Shown here: piece after piece, positions 45,660 through 56,324 of the stretch
Layout of the letters: each line of letters starts with the position of its first letter
Position numbering within the stretch: the stretch's first letter is position 1
Assembly: GCF_004798865.1 (NCBI RefSeq)
Contig: NW_025336259.1
Location: 3,778,020-3,842,019 of the forward strand
Reading direction: 5' to 3'
DNA length: 64,000 nt
From: Varanus komodoensis
Taxonomy: Eukaryota > Chordata > Lepidosauria > Squamata > Varanidae
Position numbers and translations under genes: made by a program
The notes under the pieces: generated by a model
What the model was told of the DNA's origin: nothing
The model's database searches: none
Seen by the model: the letters and a program-made list of their open reading frames with translations, nothing else

Positions 45660-45835
45660 AATTTGTTACCAAGGGCAGCTTCACAGGACACAATCAGGCC
45701 AGAAGTGGGAGGACTCAGTGAGGAGGGTGGGAACCATGGTAGAGTAGAAACCATTCGATTCCCTGTCAGGCACACCCAGTCAAAACCACACAGGGTTCTT
45801 GCCTTGATGTGTGAACCCATCCTAAGCTTAGTTCC
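45660..45835 (-). mobile_element. 0.5-kb terminal-inverted-repeat family, copy C (fragment)
   Basis: GTGGGAGGACTCAGTGAGG, GAACCATGGTAGAGTAGAAA and CCCTGTCAGGCACACCC align with copy A (ATGGGAGGACACAGCAGGGA, ATAGAAACCATGAC, GTCTGTCAGGCAG). Confidence 0.55.
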
Positions 45836-45904
45836 TTGCAAGTTTCAAGGCATGTGCAGCCTGTATTTAAAATACTGCCTTGTGTGCGTGTATTGAGATG
45901 CCCA

Positions 45905-46150
45905 TTCATATATATCTCCCCCATCTGTGGCTACTAGCCTTGCTGGCCAGGTGCTACCTCCTTATCCAGAGGTGGCGTGGCTCCATGCACCGCTTGCTGA
46001 GGAGCTTGGGCAGGAGGAGGCCTTGCACCCATCCTGCTGGAGGGATTCTGTGGGCAGCTGGTTTGCCACCGTGTGCACAGAGTGCCGGACTGGATGGACC
46101 TTGGGTCTGATCCAGCACAGCTTTTCCTGTGTTCTCATGTTTCCCCATGT
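45905..46150 (+). mobile_element. CR1 LINE 3' terminus
   Basis: TCCTGCTGGAGGGATTCTG, ACTGGATGGACCTTGGGTC, TGATCCAGCACAGCTTTTCC and TGTTCTCATGTTTCCCC are a CR1 3' end with its terminal short repeat. It lacks coding sequence. Confidence 0.8.
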
Positions 46151-46194
46151 GCTAATTGAGCATATTGAGTAAACTAGGACAGCCACATGGAAAT

Positions 46195-46420
46195 AAGACG
46201 TACATAACAAGGCAACACATGATGTCATCAGGCATGACGTATCTCCAAACGACAGCTCCAAAGATTAATGATGCCACCAAATTAATCATTCAGCCTATTG
46301 GCCAGATTTATGCCATTTGTAATGCTGATCATTTAATGACCCTGGTCCAGCAAATTCAAACTCAGAATGGATGGCTAGCTTCTGAAAAATGTGCACTCTG
46401 TATCTAGGCAACACTATTTC
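46195..46420. promoter_or_regulatory. Candidate conserved non-coding block
   Basis: ACACATGATGTCATCAGGC, AAAGATTAATGATGCCACC, AAATTAATCATTCAGCC and GCTGATCATTTAATGACC contain a CRE-like palindrome and repeated TTAAT/ATTAA cores. Repeat-free and not plausibly coding. Of the blocks proposed here, this one looks most like a vertebrate conserved enhancer, but only by texture. Confidence 0.35.
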
Positions 46421-47079
46421 CATGCATGCATTGATTGGTTGGATTAACCCCTTTTGCACTTATGGTATACACTGATGATGTCACTTTACCTCACAGCCAT
46501 TTGTGTCAGTCCACTAAGTAGTCTTGCTCTGTATTTATTGCAGGTGATGGATGGAAAGGTTTTGTGAGGGGCTGCATGGAAATGACCCATCCGGGAGGGG
46601 GCACATACTGTCATAACAGTACACATTTCCAAATGAGAGTTCCCAAAGCTTGCCTATGCAAAGCAAGAGTTCATTTTAAGAGGGAACTCTTCTTCAATGT
46701 CACCATGTTATGTACTGGATAATAATAAACACACGGATGAGTTTATTATTATCAAAGGGAATAATGAATCCACTCAGGGAAATTTCACCCAGCACTGCCC
46801 TAGATACAGTTTTGATACTGCTCATGTGAAAATGCTCCCCCATATAGAATGAGATCTCAGGTTAACGGAGAACGCCTGTCCAGGATTACACAAATGAATT
46901 ATACCTTTCCTAGGAAATCAGGAACTAATTTAAATTCACCCATTATTAATTATGATGTGGTTTTAATCATATTTTTGGATTTTTCACTGTATGAAGCTTT
47001 GGGAAGGCTCACAGCTTAGTAAAATAAAATAAATATATGGAATACATAAATAATACAAAGTAAGACTGTTTCTTCATCT
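46421..47079. other. No gene; a perfect 13-bp hairpin at 46718-46753
   Basis: GATAATAATAAAC at 46718-46730 and GTTTATTATTATC at 46741-46753 are perfect complements around 10 bases. The rest is unique sequence. Confidence 0.55.
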
Positions 47080-47215
47080 AGCTCAGTATTATCTTCTCTA
47101 ACAAGCAATGATTCGGGGCTTCTGAGGCAGAAATCTTTCACATCACCTGCTACTTGTCATCCTTTAAATTGGAACAGACTGGATCTGTGTCCTTCTGTTT
47201 GCCAAATGGGGATGC
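47080..47215 (-). mobile_element. tRNA-type SINE, degenerate (as at 21.6 kb)
   Basis: CTTCATCTAGCTCAGTATTA and GGGGCTTCTGAGGCAGAAAT, then TTGGAACAGACTGGATCTG match the plan of the reptile element with ...CATCTAGCTCAGTATTGTC. Eroded. Confidence 0.5.
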
Positions 47216-47224
47216 ATAAAAAAT

Positions 47225-47565
47225 TTGTTTCAGGTTTTTAAAAATCAGAATTTCGCCATTTTGCACTTCCCAGACTTAGATGCAACCTGCAGTCAAAGTC
47301 CATACATTTCTGAGCTTGTAGTATAATTTGTAGCATCCCCAAATTTGTTCCACCACACGTGATCATTTGGAAAATCTGCATAAATATGCTTAAGCCACGA
47401 GAGAAACATGGATACATTGTACACAACTGATGCATAAATTTGGGACAAATACTCACAATTTTCAAGCAAAAGATAACAATGCTTGCAATCTGATATGGAC
47501 TTGAGTTTAGTGTGAGCTTCAAGAGAGAATTGGCAAGTGTTTGTTTGCCGAATCACACTTCTCTA
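47225..47565 (-). repeat. TGCACA-rich dispersed repeat, copy 5
   Basis: Its right edge TTGTTTGCCGAATCACAC mirrors the left edge of copy 3 (CGAATCATTTGCCGAGC). The interior aligns reversed with copies 1 and 3, for example ACATTTCTGAGCTTGTAG against AAGCTCAGAAATGCC. Confidence 0.55.
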
Positions 47566-48397
47566 GTGCCAAGTATGTGCCCTTCCACTTAGTCTATGAC
47601 TGGAGAAAAACTGCGCTAGAAAACAGACTGACTGGCTAAAAATGATCGATACTTTTAAGCCTAACTAGCCACTAGAAAGAGAAAAGGAGGGAAAATTGAA
47701 CCAGGTCGTGTTGATTGCAACAATCAGGCATCCACACAGTACACAAAGCCCTGTTTTAGCAGTTCCCTCTTTCCTCATATTATAGGAATCATCTTTATTC
47801 ACTTAGTGGCACTGTCATTTCAAAGGAGTATCAAATGAATGCTCTTTGTTAAAAGACTTTCCCTTCCACCTTTCCTTGTCACGAGCTGCGAAGTAGAGAT
47901 CATAAGATTCATCAACTAATGGAGTGCCTAACGTGGAGCATCTGTCCATTTTTGAAGCCAAAGGAAGGGCAGGAACTTAGCATTACAGAGCATCCTGATT
48001 TGTATCGGACAGCAAGAGCTTTCTAACGGGTCCTCTGTGGATACAGCCGCACTGGTGTGGCTTCAGCAACACAACTGCTGCTGCGTTCCGCAGGAGAGAC
48101 CGTCGTGCTCCGGAGGCCGCAACGTGAGCGCCATTTCATTATTCACTAGCCAACGACAAACACTGAGATTCAGCATGACAAGTAACCCTGTTTTGGGGGC
48201 TCCATTTCCCTTTGATTCTGAGCAGGTCTGTATAACTGGGGACACACAATGGCCCCATAGTCCTGAACCTAACAAGTGGCCAGAGTCCTCCCTTCCTGGC
48301 TGGAATGGCATGGAGGGGTGAAGGGATTCCATCAGGTACTTGGCAGGCCACCATGCTTGGCTGGACTTCCTGCTCTAAGACTGGCAGATGCACACAT
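47566..48397. other. No feature recognised
   Basis: Unique sequence. No exon, RNA gene or repeat family is recognised. Confidence 0.5.
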
Positions 48398-48868
48398 ATA
48401 AGCCCAGTCCATCACCTCCACTGGTTACCCATCGAAGCCTGGGCCCAATATGTTTATGTTAAATTTGACATATAATGCCCTAAATGGTTTAGGGCCTGGT
48501 TATTTGAAGGAACATCTCCTTCCATACACACCTGCCTGAACTTTAAGATCTTCCACTGAGGCCCTTTTTCAGGACCCCTCCTTGAAGGAGGTTAGAAGGG
48601 TGGCTAACTGGGGAAGGGCCTTTTCTGTGGCAGCCCCTGGCTTTGGAATCTGCTCTCCAGCGAAGTGTGCCTGGTGCTGAGGCTTTGTTTGTTTCGCCAC
48701 CAGGTCAAACCCTTTTTATTTTCCCAGTACTTTAAGGGTTCGTGGGTTTTTAACTGGAATTTTATTTTTACATGTGGTATTTTAATGTGCGGTGAGCCAT
48801 CTTAAGACCCATTTTGGGTAAAGATGGGGTAAAAAGGCTTTAAATAAACAAACAAATAAAATCCCCCC
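48398..48868 (+). mobile_element. L2 LINE 3' end
   Basis: Starts with CACCTCCACTGGTTACCCAT (L2 HLHWLP motif). Then AATGGTTTAGGGCCTGG (LNGLGPG), AAGGGCCTTTTCTGTGGCAG (RAFSVAAP) and TGGAATCTGCTCTCC. The tail GTGAGCCATCTTAAGACCC ends in AAATAAACAAACAAATAAA. It is 5'-truncated with frame changes. Confidence 0.9.
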
Positions 48869-49574
48869 TCCCCCAAAAAAGACCATGATGGCCAGCACTC
48901 CATCTTGGGAAGTAATTCCTTCCTGGAACCTTCTGCTATTCTCCTCCTTTGGGTGAACCCTCTAGATTCTCCTATTATGAGATGGGGAGATGCCCACTTT
49001 CTTTACTCACTACAATGTCCCCTCGTCCCCTCCTTCACTTAAAAAACCCCCAAAACTTCGAAACCCAAATACTGTGACCAGAAGGACGTGGCCTGAGCAC
49101 CATCACAATGTTTATGGTCCATTTTGGGGAAGATTCTCTGCAAAATGGCTTGACTCACTTCACATAAGCAAAGCACTAGCAAACCTGAATGTGTGTGCAT
49201 TGGTGTGGGGGTGGATTATGATTGTCACTGCACATTCCCCCCCTAGTGACAGCTACCCATAGGGAAGAAAATGAAAAAGCCCGGGATTTTAGTATTAGCT
49301 GCCATAGCACAGCAGTGTCACAAACAAGGAAATAGGAGAAAAGACTGGAGTTTGGTCTCTCTCTGACTCTACTGCTTTTGAAAAAAACAAACAAACAAAG
49401 TTTTAAAAGTCTGTTGAAATGCAATTAAATCCACTATTTATTATCCATGTATTTCAGATCTGGGTAGGAAAAAGCACGGGACATACAAAAGCGCTGCAGA
49501 TCCAGTGAAATTATGCCCTCATTTCAGAGGAGGGCTGGAAGAGAGGGCTGTTAGCTTTCCCCCACCTGGTCCCC
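48869..49574. other. No feature recognised
   Basis: Unique sequence. An (AAAC)n-like run lies near 49381-49400. No exon or family is recognised. Confidence 0.5.
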
Positions 49575-49655
49575 AGCAGATGTTTTGGACTTCAACTCCC
49601 ATCAGCCCCACCCACATGTCTAATGGTCAAGTATTCTAGGATTTGTTGGGGAAGG
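49575..49655. mobile_element. Foldback-MITE fragment
   Basis: GCAGATGTTTTGGACTTCAA, then CTCCCATCAGCCCCACCC is the forward arm of the common foldback family. The return arm (GATTTGTTGGGGAAGGCTG) is weak. Confidence 0.55.
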
Positions 49656-49699
49656 CTGATACGGTAATCCTACAATGTAGCCAAGTCATTTTCAGCATC

Positions 49700-49862
49700 C
49701 CGAGATTTTGGTTTGATTCTGAGTTATCCTGCCTAATCTTGGAAGCTAAGCAGGATTGGGCCTGTTTGAAATCTGGATGGGTGACTGAAATGTTGTGAAC
49801 TACCCAGAGAGCTTTGGCTATGGGTGGTATAGAAATGTAATGAACAATTATAATAAGAAGGG
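49700..49862 (+). mobile_element. 5S-rRNA-derived SINE with L2-type tail
   Basis: CTTGGAAGCTAAGCAGGATT, GGGCCTG and CTGGATGGGTGACTG (49739-49787) follow 5S rRNA positions of about 45-90, covering box A (AAGCTAAGCAGG), the intermediate element and box C (GGATGGGAGACC equivalent). The 3' part CTACCCAGAGAGCTTTGGC, then GGGTGGTATAGAAATG is an L2-type tail ending in A/T repeats. It is not a functional 5S gene: the flanks of 5S are absent. Polymerase III activity is improbable given the base changes. Confidence 0.85.
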
Positions 49863-50734
49863 ATTCTTTTTATTATTGGCTAGAGAAACAGGACTATGCA
49901 TAGATTTAAATATGTTTATAGAGTAACATAAAAAGAAAAATGTGGGGGGCTGACCCAGTAGGTCTGAAGTTTTTGATGACTGATGACTTTTTAGTTCCTT
50001 TTTTGTTAGGTCTATTAAGAATAAAACTTATTCAGGAAAAATTATAATAAGAATAAGAATAACAACAATAAAAGGTAACTATAAACTGGCTAATTTTCAC
50101 TTTGGCTTATGGAAACAGCCCAGCTTCACCATGGTTTGAAGCCAGCTGATATGCCATTGTAAAGATGCTCCACAGTTGGCTGTGTTTTGGCAACTCAAGA
50201 GACTGCAGTTATTCAAATAAGACAAACAGTCCCAAGTGTTACACTGAGAAAGAGGGAAACAATCCAACTTTGAAAAGGTTAACTATGTGTAGTAGCCATC
50301 AATGATTCAGTGATCTTTGCCACTGCAGGAAAAATGCTAAGAAACAACCGGATCTCTTTTCCTGTTTGCCTACATTTGGTATCATGACCTTATCAGCACC
50401 ACCACCATGGAAGAGAGGTTAGGAAAGCTTTTGGGGAGCAGTGAAAAGCAATGCTGGGAACAAAAGAGAGCTGCAGGTCTCTGGCTTGTCCTTAAGGGGT
50501 TAGAATGATGGTCTATTTTTGCATTGTCTTGGCAATACAGAAGTTTCCCAGTAAAAATGTACGTATGCAGCACACCCCCCCTCAAAGGCTGACGTTAATG
50601 TCGTGTTTACGGCCAAGTGGGTCCAGAATGGAATCAGACACATAAGGCACGAGGAGGGAGTCTTTATACAACCTCCCGCTCCTGTTGTGGTAATCAGTCC
50701 AAGCAGTGTGGCTTGGATGGGCAACACAGCATCC
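49863..50734. other. No feature recognised
   Basis: Unique sequence, with an AATAAGAATAAGAATAAC run near 50045-50065. No exon or family is recognised. Confidence 0.5.
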
Positions 50735-50904
50735 TCCGGGCTATTATTGATATTTGCCGTCAAGTCACCTCCAACGGATGGTGAGTCTATGAAAGAAAGC
50801 CCTCGGAAATGTCCCGTTTGTGACAGCCCTGCTCAGCTCTTCTCATAAATTCAAGGCTGTGGCTTACTCTATGCAGTCACGCCACCTCCTATTTGGTCTT
50901 CTTT
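50735..50904 (-). mobile_element. RTE/Bov-B-type 3' fragment
   Basis: GATATTTGCCGTCAAGTCAC, CTCCAACGGATGGTGAGTCT and GACAGCCCTGCTCAGCTC, then CTCTATGCAGTCACGCCACC and TATTTGGTCTTC match the reversed RTE/Bov-B 3' region, as at 32.8 kb. Only about 170 bp. Confidence 0.85.
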
Positions 50905-50990
50905 ACAACTCACATAATACCGGACCTTTTTGGACCTATGGTCCAAAGCTCCTGGAGGACACCAGGTTGCCCACTCCTGCTCTAGTCCGT
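50905..50990. mobile_element. hAT-like MITE end, fragment
   Basis: GGTCCAAAGCTCCTGGAGG, then CACCAGGTTGCCCACTCCTG is the right end of a GGGTGGGCAACCTGG-type MITE. The left end is not found. Confidence 0.4.
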
Positions 50991-52289
50991 TCGCAGCCAT
51001 CCAAGTTCTCAGCAGATGGACTTTTTCCGGACCGTCTGAAGATGGAGACAAGTTTTCATGCATCCTTTGACACATGTGCTCTGCAAACTCTGCCCAGTGA
51101 AGTTCCGTCTTTGCAGCGATCTGCAGAGGAGGTCACAGATGCTCCCCTCTCTCTGGCCAACTGTGTGAAGCTTCACCTGCCATTCTTTGTTTTACTTGTT
51201 GACTCCAAAGCCTACTCCCCAACTTTGCTCCTGCCATGCACACTCCTGTGAGCCTCTGTCTTACCAACCTTCCCACTGAGGTTTAATCGGGCCACCTGCA
51301 CCAACGGAAGTCAGACCCTTGCCACAAAGTGATGCAGCCCTGAAACTAAGATGAATAAATAATCTAAGGCCAGGGAGAAGTGGAGTGGCGTACACCACTG
51401 TTCTGGCTCCTTAAAACCGTCTTCAGCAGCCTTCACCTTTGATGATTCCACCGAGCATTTGCAACCACAAGGTCAAGAAACCTGTTAGCTTGGTTTTGCA
51501 AAGCTGAGCTTCTTAGCAAGCTGAATCCCAAACAGAACCAGCTTTTGTAGTTCTTGTGCAGTGGTGAGCCAGACCAAAAGTCCCTGTGCTTCATTCACCA
51601 GTTTCTTTCCGAACGGACCACTGAAGGAGATCTTCCTTTGGTTCTTGTAAATACGGCAAAGCCGGGAATCCAAAGAAAGCAAAAGGTTAGGAAGCCCTTG
51701 ACGAATAAATCAAGTGTACAGGCATCTATTCTGCCAGAAACGGTGCCTTTAAGAAAACATACTTGAAGCGCTGGCACCTACTGAAGTGCCTGTCCGTGCC
51801 ACTTAGCCTCAGAACATGCACACTGAGTGGCAAGAAAGGAAAGCAGGCGGGACTGAAGAATCCGCTGGGACTGCGGCTATATTTAGAGAAAAAGCTACTC
51901 TCGCCAGCATTTAATAAATAAGTAACGTGAAAGACCTCAAAGGAAGGCAGCCCAGCAGCTGCCCCCACGTGACTTTACTCTTCTCCAGGCATCCCAAATG
52001 CAAGGGGCCTGCACTGCGCACGATTCAGACGGCTGCAACCGAGTGGAGGAGGGGGGTACTGCTTTGTAGGACTTGTGTAGCCCCGGAACACGCCGAAAAC
52101 AGAGGTAAGAGTAGCCAGCAAGTAAGAGTAGCCACACCTTCTAGCATCCTCTCGACTCCATAGTTTTGACTCCAGTGGAGCATCGCAGTGCAGGCCCTCT
52201 CAATTCGGTATTTCAGTTCAATTCTGTATTTCACAGATTTGGCTCTGTGAAATGCACCAAGGGATCCTAGCCTACACAGTCCATCTGTA
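50991..52289. other. No feature recognised
   Basis: 1.3 kb of unique-looking sequence. No exon, RNA gene or repeat is recognised. Confidence 0.5.
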
Positions 52290-52625
52290 CTCCCCTGTTT
52301 CCCTGAAAATAAGACCTAACCAGAAAATAAGCCCTAGTATGATTTTTCAGGATGCTCCTAATATAGCCCTACCACCAAAATAAGCCCCAGTTAAGGTCGT
52401 CAGCCAGACGGATGCATTTAGTACATCTGCTGCAACACAATTTGGGGTTTGGAGAGTTATGACAATGTTCCAGAAGAACTGTATTTGAATAAATGTAGAT
52501 GTTTGTACATGAATAAATGTAGATAATTGTACATGAAAAAATAAGACATCACCTGAAAATAAGCCCTAGTGCGTCTTTCGGAGCAAAAATTAATATGACC
52601 CAGTCTTATTTTCGGGGAAATACAG
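52290..52625. mobile_element. Tc1/mariner-like MITE
   Basis: Left end CTGTTTCCCTGAAAATAAGA and right end read inward CTGTATTTCCCCGAAAATAA are inverted repeats, flanked by TA at 52288-52289 and 52626-52627. The interior repeats GAAAATAAG(A/C)C several times on the plus strand. A 24-bp unit (52486-52509) is duplicated in tandem at 52510-52533 with two differences. No transposase. Confidence 0.82.
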
Positions 52626-52627
52626 TA

Positions 52628-53089
52628 GCATCTGGGGAAAAATACTCAAACCTGAGGACTAGAATCTTAGTTGCTGCTTTTAAAGGAGATTTGGGGTTCT
52701 CAGACTTCAAATCACCGGCAAAGGTATGCACTTGACAACTAGCGCATCATGGCAAAAGTAGAAATTGGGGTGAGGTCAGTAACTTGCTTGGGATCGTCAA
52801 CGCTGCCACTGAGCGAAGCTGCCCCCGCAGACCACCTTCTTGCTGATGTGCAGAAAAGGCCAAGTTCAACAAACAGAGCGGTGCTGAAGGTCCTGCGGAT
52901 CCGGCACGGGGGCTCTGGCTAAGGAGTCAGGTGTGATTCTGGGGGTTTATAACATGGGAAAGCCCACGCTGGACCCGTGTGTCGCACGACAAGTCGCTGA
53001 GTCGCAAGAGAGCTCCAGCGTCTCCTTTCCACAGACGATGCCAGCGATGTATATGCAAACAGCAGATCATCCTTGCTATAACTGCATGC
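52628..53089. other. No feature recognised
   Basis: Unique sequence between a MITE and a SINE. No exon or motif is recognised. Confidence 0.5.
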
Positions 53090-53300
53090 CATTTCTATCC
53101 CGCCTAGTTTCCTCCTGTGAGGAACTCAAGGTGGCTTACATAGCTCCGTTTTATCTTCACAACAACCCTGTGAGGTAGGTCAGGCCAAGAGGGAGTGACG
53201 GCCCCCAAGTCGCCCAGTGAGCTTCCTGGCCGAGCAGGGACCAGAACCCGGATCTGCCCGGTCCTGGTCCAACGTGCTCACCAGCACACCGCCCTGGCTT
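53090..53300 (-). mobile_element. CORE-SINE, full length
   Basis: GAGGAACTCAAGGTGGCTTA, GTTTTATCTTCACAACAACC, CTGTGAGGTAGGTCAGGCC, TCGCCCAGTGAGCTTCCTGG, ACCAGAACCCGGATCTG (reversed box B) and CACCAGCACACCGCCCTGG. Well preserved. Confidence 0.88.
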
Positions 53301-53374
53301 GCACTCCCTGAAGACACCAGTGCTTTCCTTCTGCCAGCCAGGACTGCAGCCTTCCCCAGCCTGGTACTCCCCCT

Positions 53375-53450
53375 GCCCCCGGTTGTTTTGAACTACAACA
53401 GCCAGCACTGCGACCCAGAGGCAGTGCTGGCTAGGGCTCATGGGAGCTGA
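53375..53450. mobile_element. Foldback-MITE fragment
   Basis: TTGTTTTGAACTACAACAGC with return arm GGGAGCTGAAGTACAAAAAC forms an imperfect foldback of the ACTACAACTCCCAT family. Confidence 0.55.
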
Positions 53451-54256
53451 AGTACAAAAACCTTCAGAGTTCCACGTCGGGGAAGGCAGCCCAAGTCTTG
53501 TTGCTGTTTAAAAAAAGGAACCAATAAATCTCTTTGCTCTGAGCAGCTCTAGGACCCGCTGGCCTTGTCTTTCTGGTCACAGGCCTGCCAGATCGTGCAC
53601 TGTGCTGTTCTGTCCCTGTCTGCAGCCGGAGCGGGTTTGATCCACATTGACCAGCATTCTGTGGAAACACTAAAGGGGAGCCCCCCACCCCCAGCAATTA
53701 GGAGCTTAAAAACCCCTCTATTTTTTTCTTTAGTTGCCATACAAAAGGGGAGATTTAATGCCCACTACTGCCATTCTCTGGTCCCTATCCAGATCATGGT
53801 CTTGTACCCTTAAACTACAGCAAAGAACAAGCCAGAATCAGCTGCACACTATGCACCAGGCATTGCATATTGAGCATGCCTGATGCAAGCAGAAAAGCAT
53901 CTCTTCTGACTTGGGCCTTTTCTCAAGGCAAGGTCTGCAGAAGATCCAAAGCTCAGAGCACATGAAGTCCAAAGGTAGCAAGGGATTGCTGGACAGATGC
54001 CTGAGAACTGAGCACAGACATTGCTGCATCAGCCCTCTGCCCAAAACCAAGGACTTTTAACCTTGCGCTCCAAGACCTGCCTAGGGGTTCAGCTTCAGAG
54101 TCAACAACGCTTCTTTGCCTAGATACCTGTGTTCCCTAGAACAAGGCAGGCACTTGGCTTCCACCTCTGAAGGGAGCTCTCTGCATCCCGAGGAGATACC
54201 TGAGCGAGGAACCCTGGTCACCTCTGGAGCTTTTAGGGGCCCTGTGCTTCTCTAGC
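53451..54256. other. No feature recognised
   Basis: Unique sequence. No exon, RNA gene or repeat family is recognised. Confidence 0.5.
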
Positions 54257-54425
54257 CTGCTTTATTTATGTATGTATGTATGTATGTATGTATGTATGTA
54301 TTTATTTATTTGGACAGCTTTTATTTATTTATTTATTTATTTATTTATTTGGACAGCTTGTATGCTGCCCCATTCGCATAAGCCTTGGGGCGGCTTCCAA
54401 TACATAAATAAATATATTTCTATAC
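54257..54425 (-). mobile_element. L2 LINE 3' tail with expanded (TATG)n and (TTTA)n
   Basis: A (TATG)n run at about 54266-54300 is followed by TTTATTTGGACAGCTT, duplicated once with a (TTTA)n expansion between. Then TGCTGCCCCATTCGCATAAG and TTGGGGCGGCTTCCAATAC, the reversed L2 tail. An open frame starting in the TATG repeat is purely a repeat artefact. Confidence 0.85.
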
Positions 54426-56324
54426 AAATACATACATGCTCAGCTCAAAAGGAGCTCCATCTTATCCCGCAAGAAGGATTTATCAATCGGGGCGTGTGTC
54501 TGTGGACAACATCAAGGAGCAAATCACACGCTGAAGTGGAGTTGTGTTTGCACAAAAGCACCTCCACATATACTAGGCAGGACTTTTGGGGCCGCCAGCG
54601 CCTGACCCTTTCCTCTGAGACTACGGGGCTTCCAATGCAAAATGCTCAGCGAAGGGTGTGCGGAGGGCTTTGGGAAGGCTGTCCTCACAGTTTTCCTTGT
54701 GTGGCCTTCAGCAACTGCTTGAAGGCAGGCTGAGTCTATGATCCAAGTTGGAAGCATGCTCCGGCTGTTTTTCCAGTGGGAAAACTATGTCCAGAGCTGC
54801 AAAAGTGCATCTTCTAATAGAATGTGTGATCCCATGAATAGCATCCCGGGGATTACGTGTGCCCACCCTTGGAGGAAGGGTGAGCACACATGAAACAAAC
54901 ACAATTATTTGCCATATAATCTTACTCCATCTATCTATCTATCTATCTATCTATCTACACATACATTATACGGAGGCAGGCAAGCGTTTCTGTTGCCCAT
55001 CCTTTAAGGCCATCTGCTTACAAAATCCAGACCTGAAATGAATTCAAGGAATCCCAAATGGTTGTTTCAGGGCAGGTGCTGTTCAGTTCAACTGCAACCA
55101 TTCACGTTCCTGGCACAGAACTTTTCTTTACTCCAAGTCACAGTAAACCTTCCCTCATCCTTCATACAATGAAGAAAAATCCTCCTCTATCTACATATTC
55201 ATAAGAACATAATCAGTACACCAAATCCAATTAACTTAAAGGACAGGCGCCTTTGAAAAACATGTGCCACTCAGAGAGAGGGAAAGCGAGGGAAGGCAGT
55301 GAACAAGCTTCTGCAGTCAATACAACTCCATGTTCTAGGTCAAGGATTGCAAGATTTTTCACTTTAAAGAAAAGCACGTCTGTTTGAAACAACCGCAGCA
55401 GGGAAACCATCAAAGAAGCACAGCGAAGAACAAGGAATTCCTGGCATTCTGTCCATCATGCAAATTCAGACAAAGGTACACGCGAGTGTGTGCCGTCTTC
55501 GCAACCAATAGTACTGACCTCTGCCAATGGAAGGAAATGAATGTGAAAGTAACATCACAGAAGTGTACACTAGAGAGATAACAGAGCGTTGAGTGGGACT
55601 CTTCACCAAAATGCCAAGGCCTGGTTTATTATGCATGTTTGCAAAGGTTCAAAGACAGAGAGGCTGCCACTAAGAAAGGAACAAAGCCAGATCGGAAATG
55701 TAGCTTGTACAGAAATGCGAAGCCCACGCTATCTGTGAGAACAACATTCTACCGCTGCTCCTGAAGTACTGAAACTTTAGCAGCATCGCCAAGTTTGGAG
55801 GCAGCAAACAGATAATCTAGGCCAACTATGGCTGGAGAATACCAGCAGCTCTCCATTTGGGGCCTGGGACAATCTTTTGGGCCCAAGAGTTTCTGCTTCA
55901 TCTACAAATGTTATTTGACAAGATCTAGCAAGTTAGGATGGAAAACATCTGCAGATCTTTTCATCCCTTCATTGTTGCAAGGTGCTCTACTTCTTGGCAA
56001 AAGATTGTGAGATGCAGACGGAAGTGGGGGTAGGAAGAGAGTTCTGGACCACTGTAGGCACACCTGGATACTTGACTCTCTCTGTGGAGAGGCATGATGT
56101 TTCCAGTGAGCAAAACGTTCTAGCTATGGCATCTTGTTCAACGTGGGCAAGTCATGGGTGGATGGCTGCATTGTCCGGCTTCAGCTCTGACCTCAGCCCA
56201 GTGCTGTGTCTCTTCTGTCCAGCGGTGCAGACAGTTTGTGGCTGCATGCTGCTCTTTCCATCTCTCCTTTCTCCTCCTTCAGGGATATTGTGTGCTTAGT
56301 TTGGGAAATCGTTGCTTTGCATAA
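54426..56324. other. No gene; (ATCT)7 and a short hairpin inside
   Basis: A perfect (ATCT)7 microsatellite lies at 54929-54957. An inverted repeat GTGTGCCCACCCTT / AAGGGTGAGCACAC (54857-54889, one mismatch, 5-base loop) precedes it. The rest is unique sequence without exon-like structure. Confidence 0.5.

Noticed and set aside
49739-49787. A 5S rRNA gene
   Set aside because: Only the internal promoter portion is present, diverged, and joined to an L2-type tail, so it is a SINE.
54272-54733. 153-codon frame starting with repeated Met-Tyr-Val-Cys
   Set aside because: The start lies in a (TATG)n microsatellite and the next part in an L2 tail.
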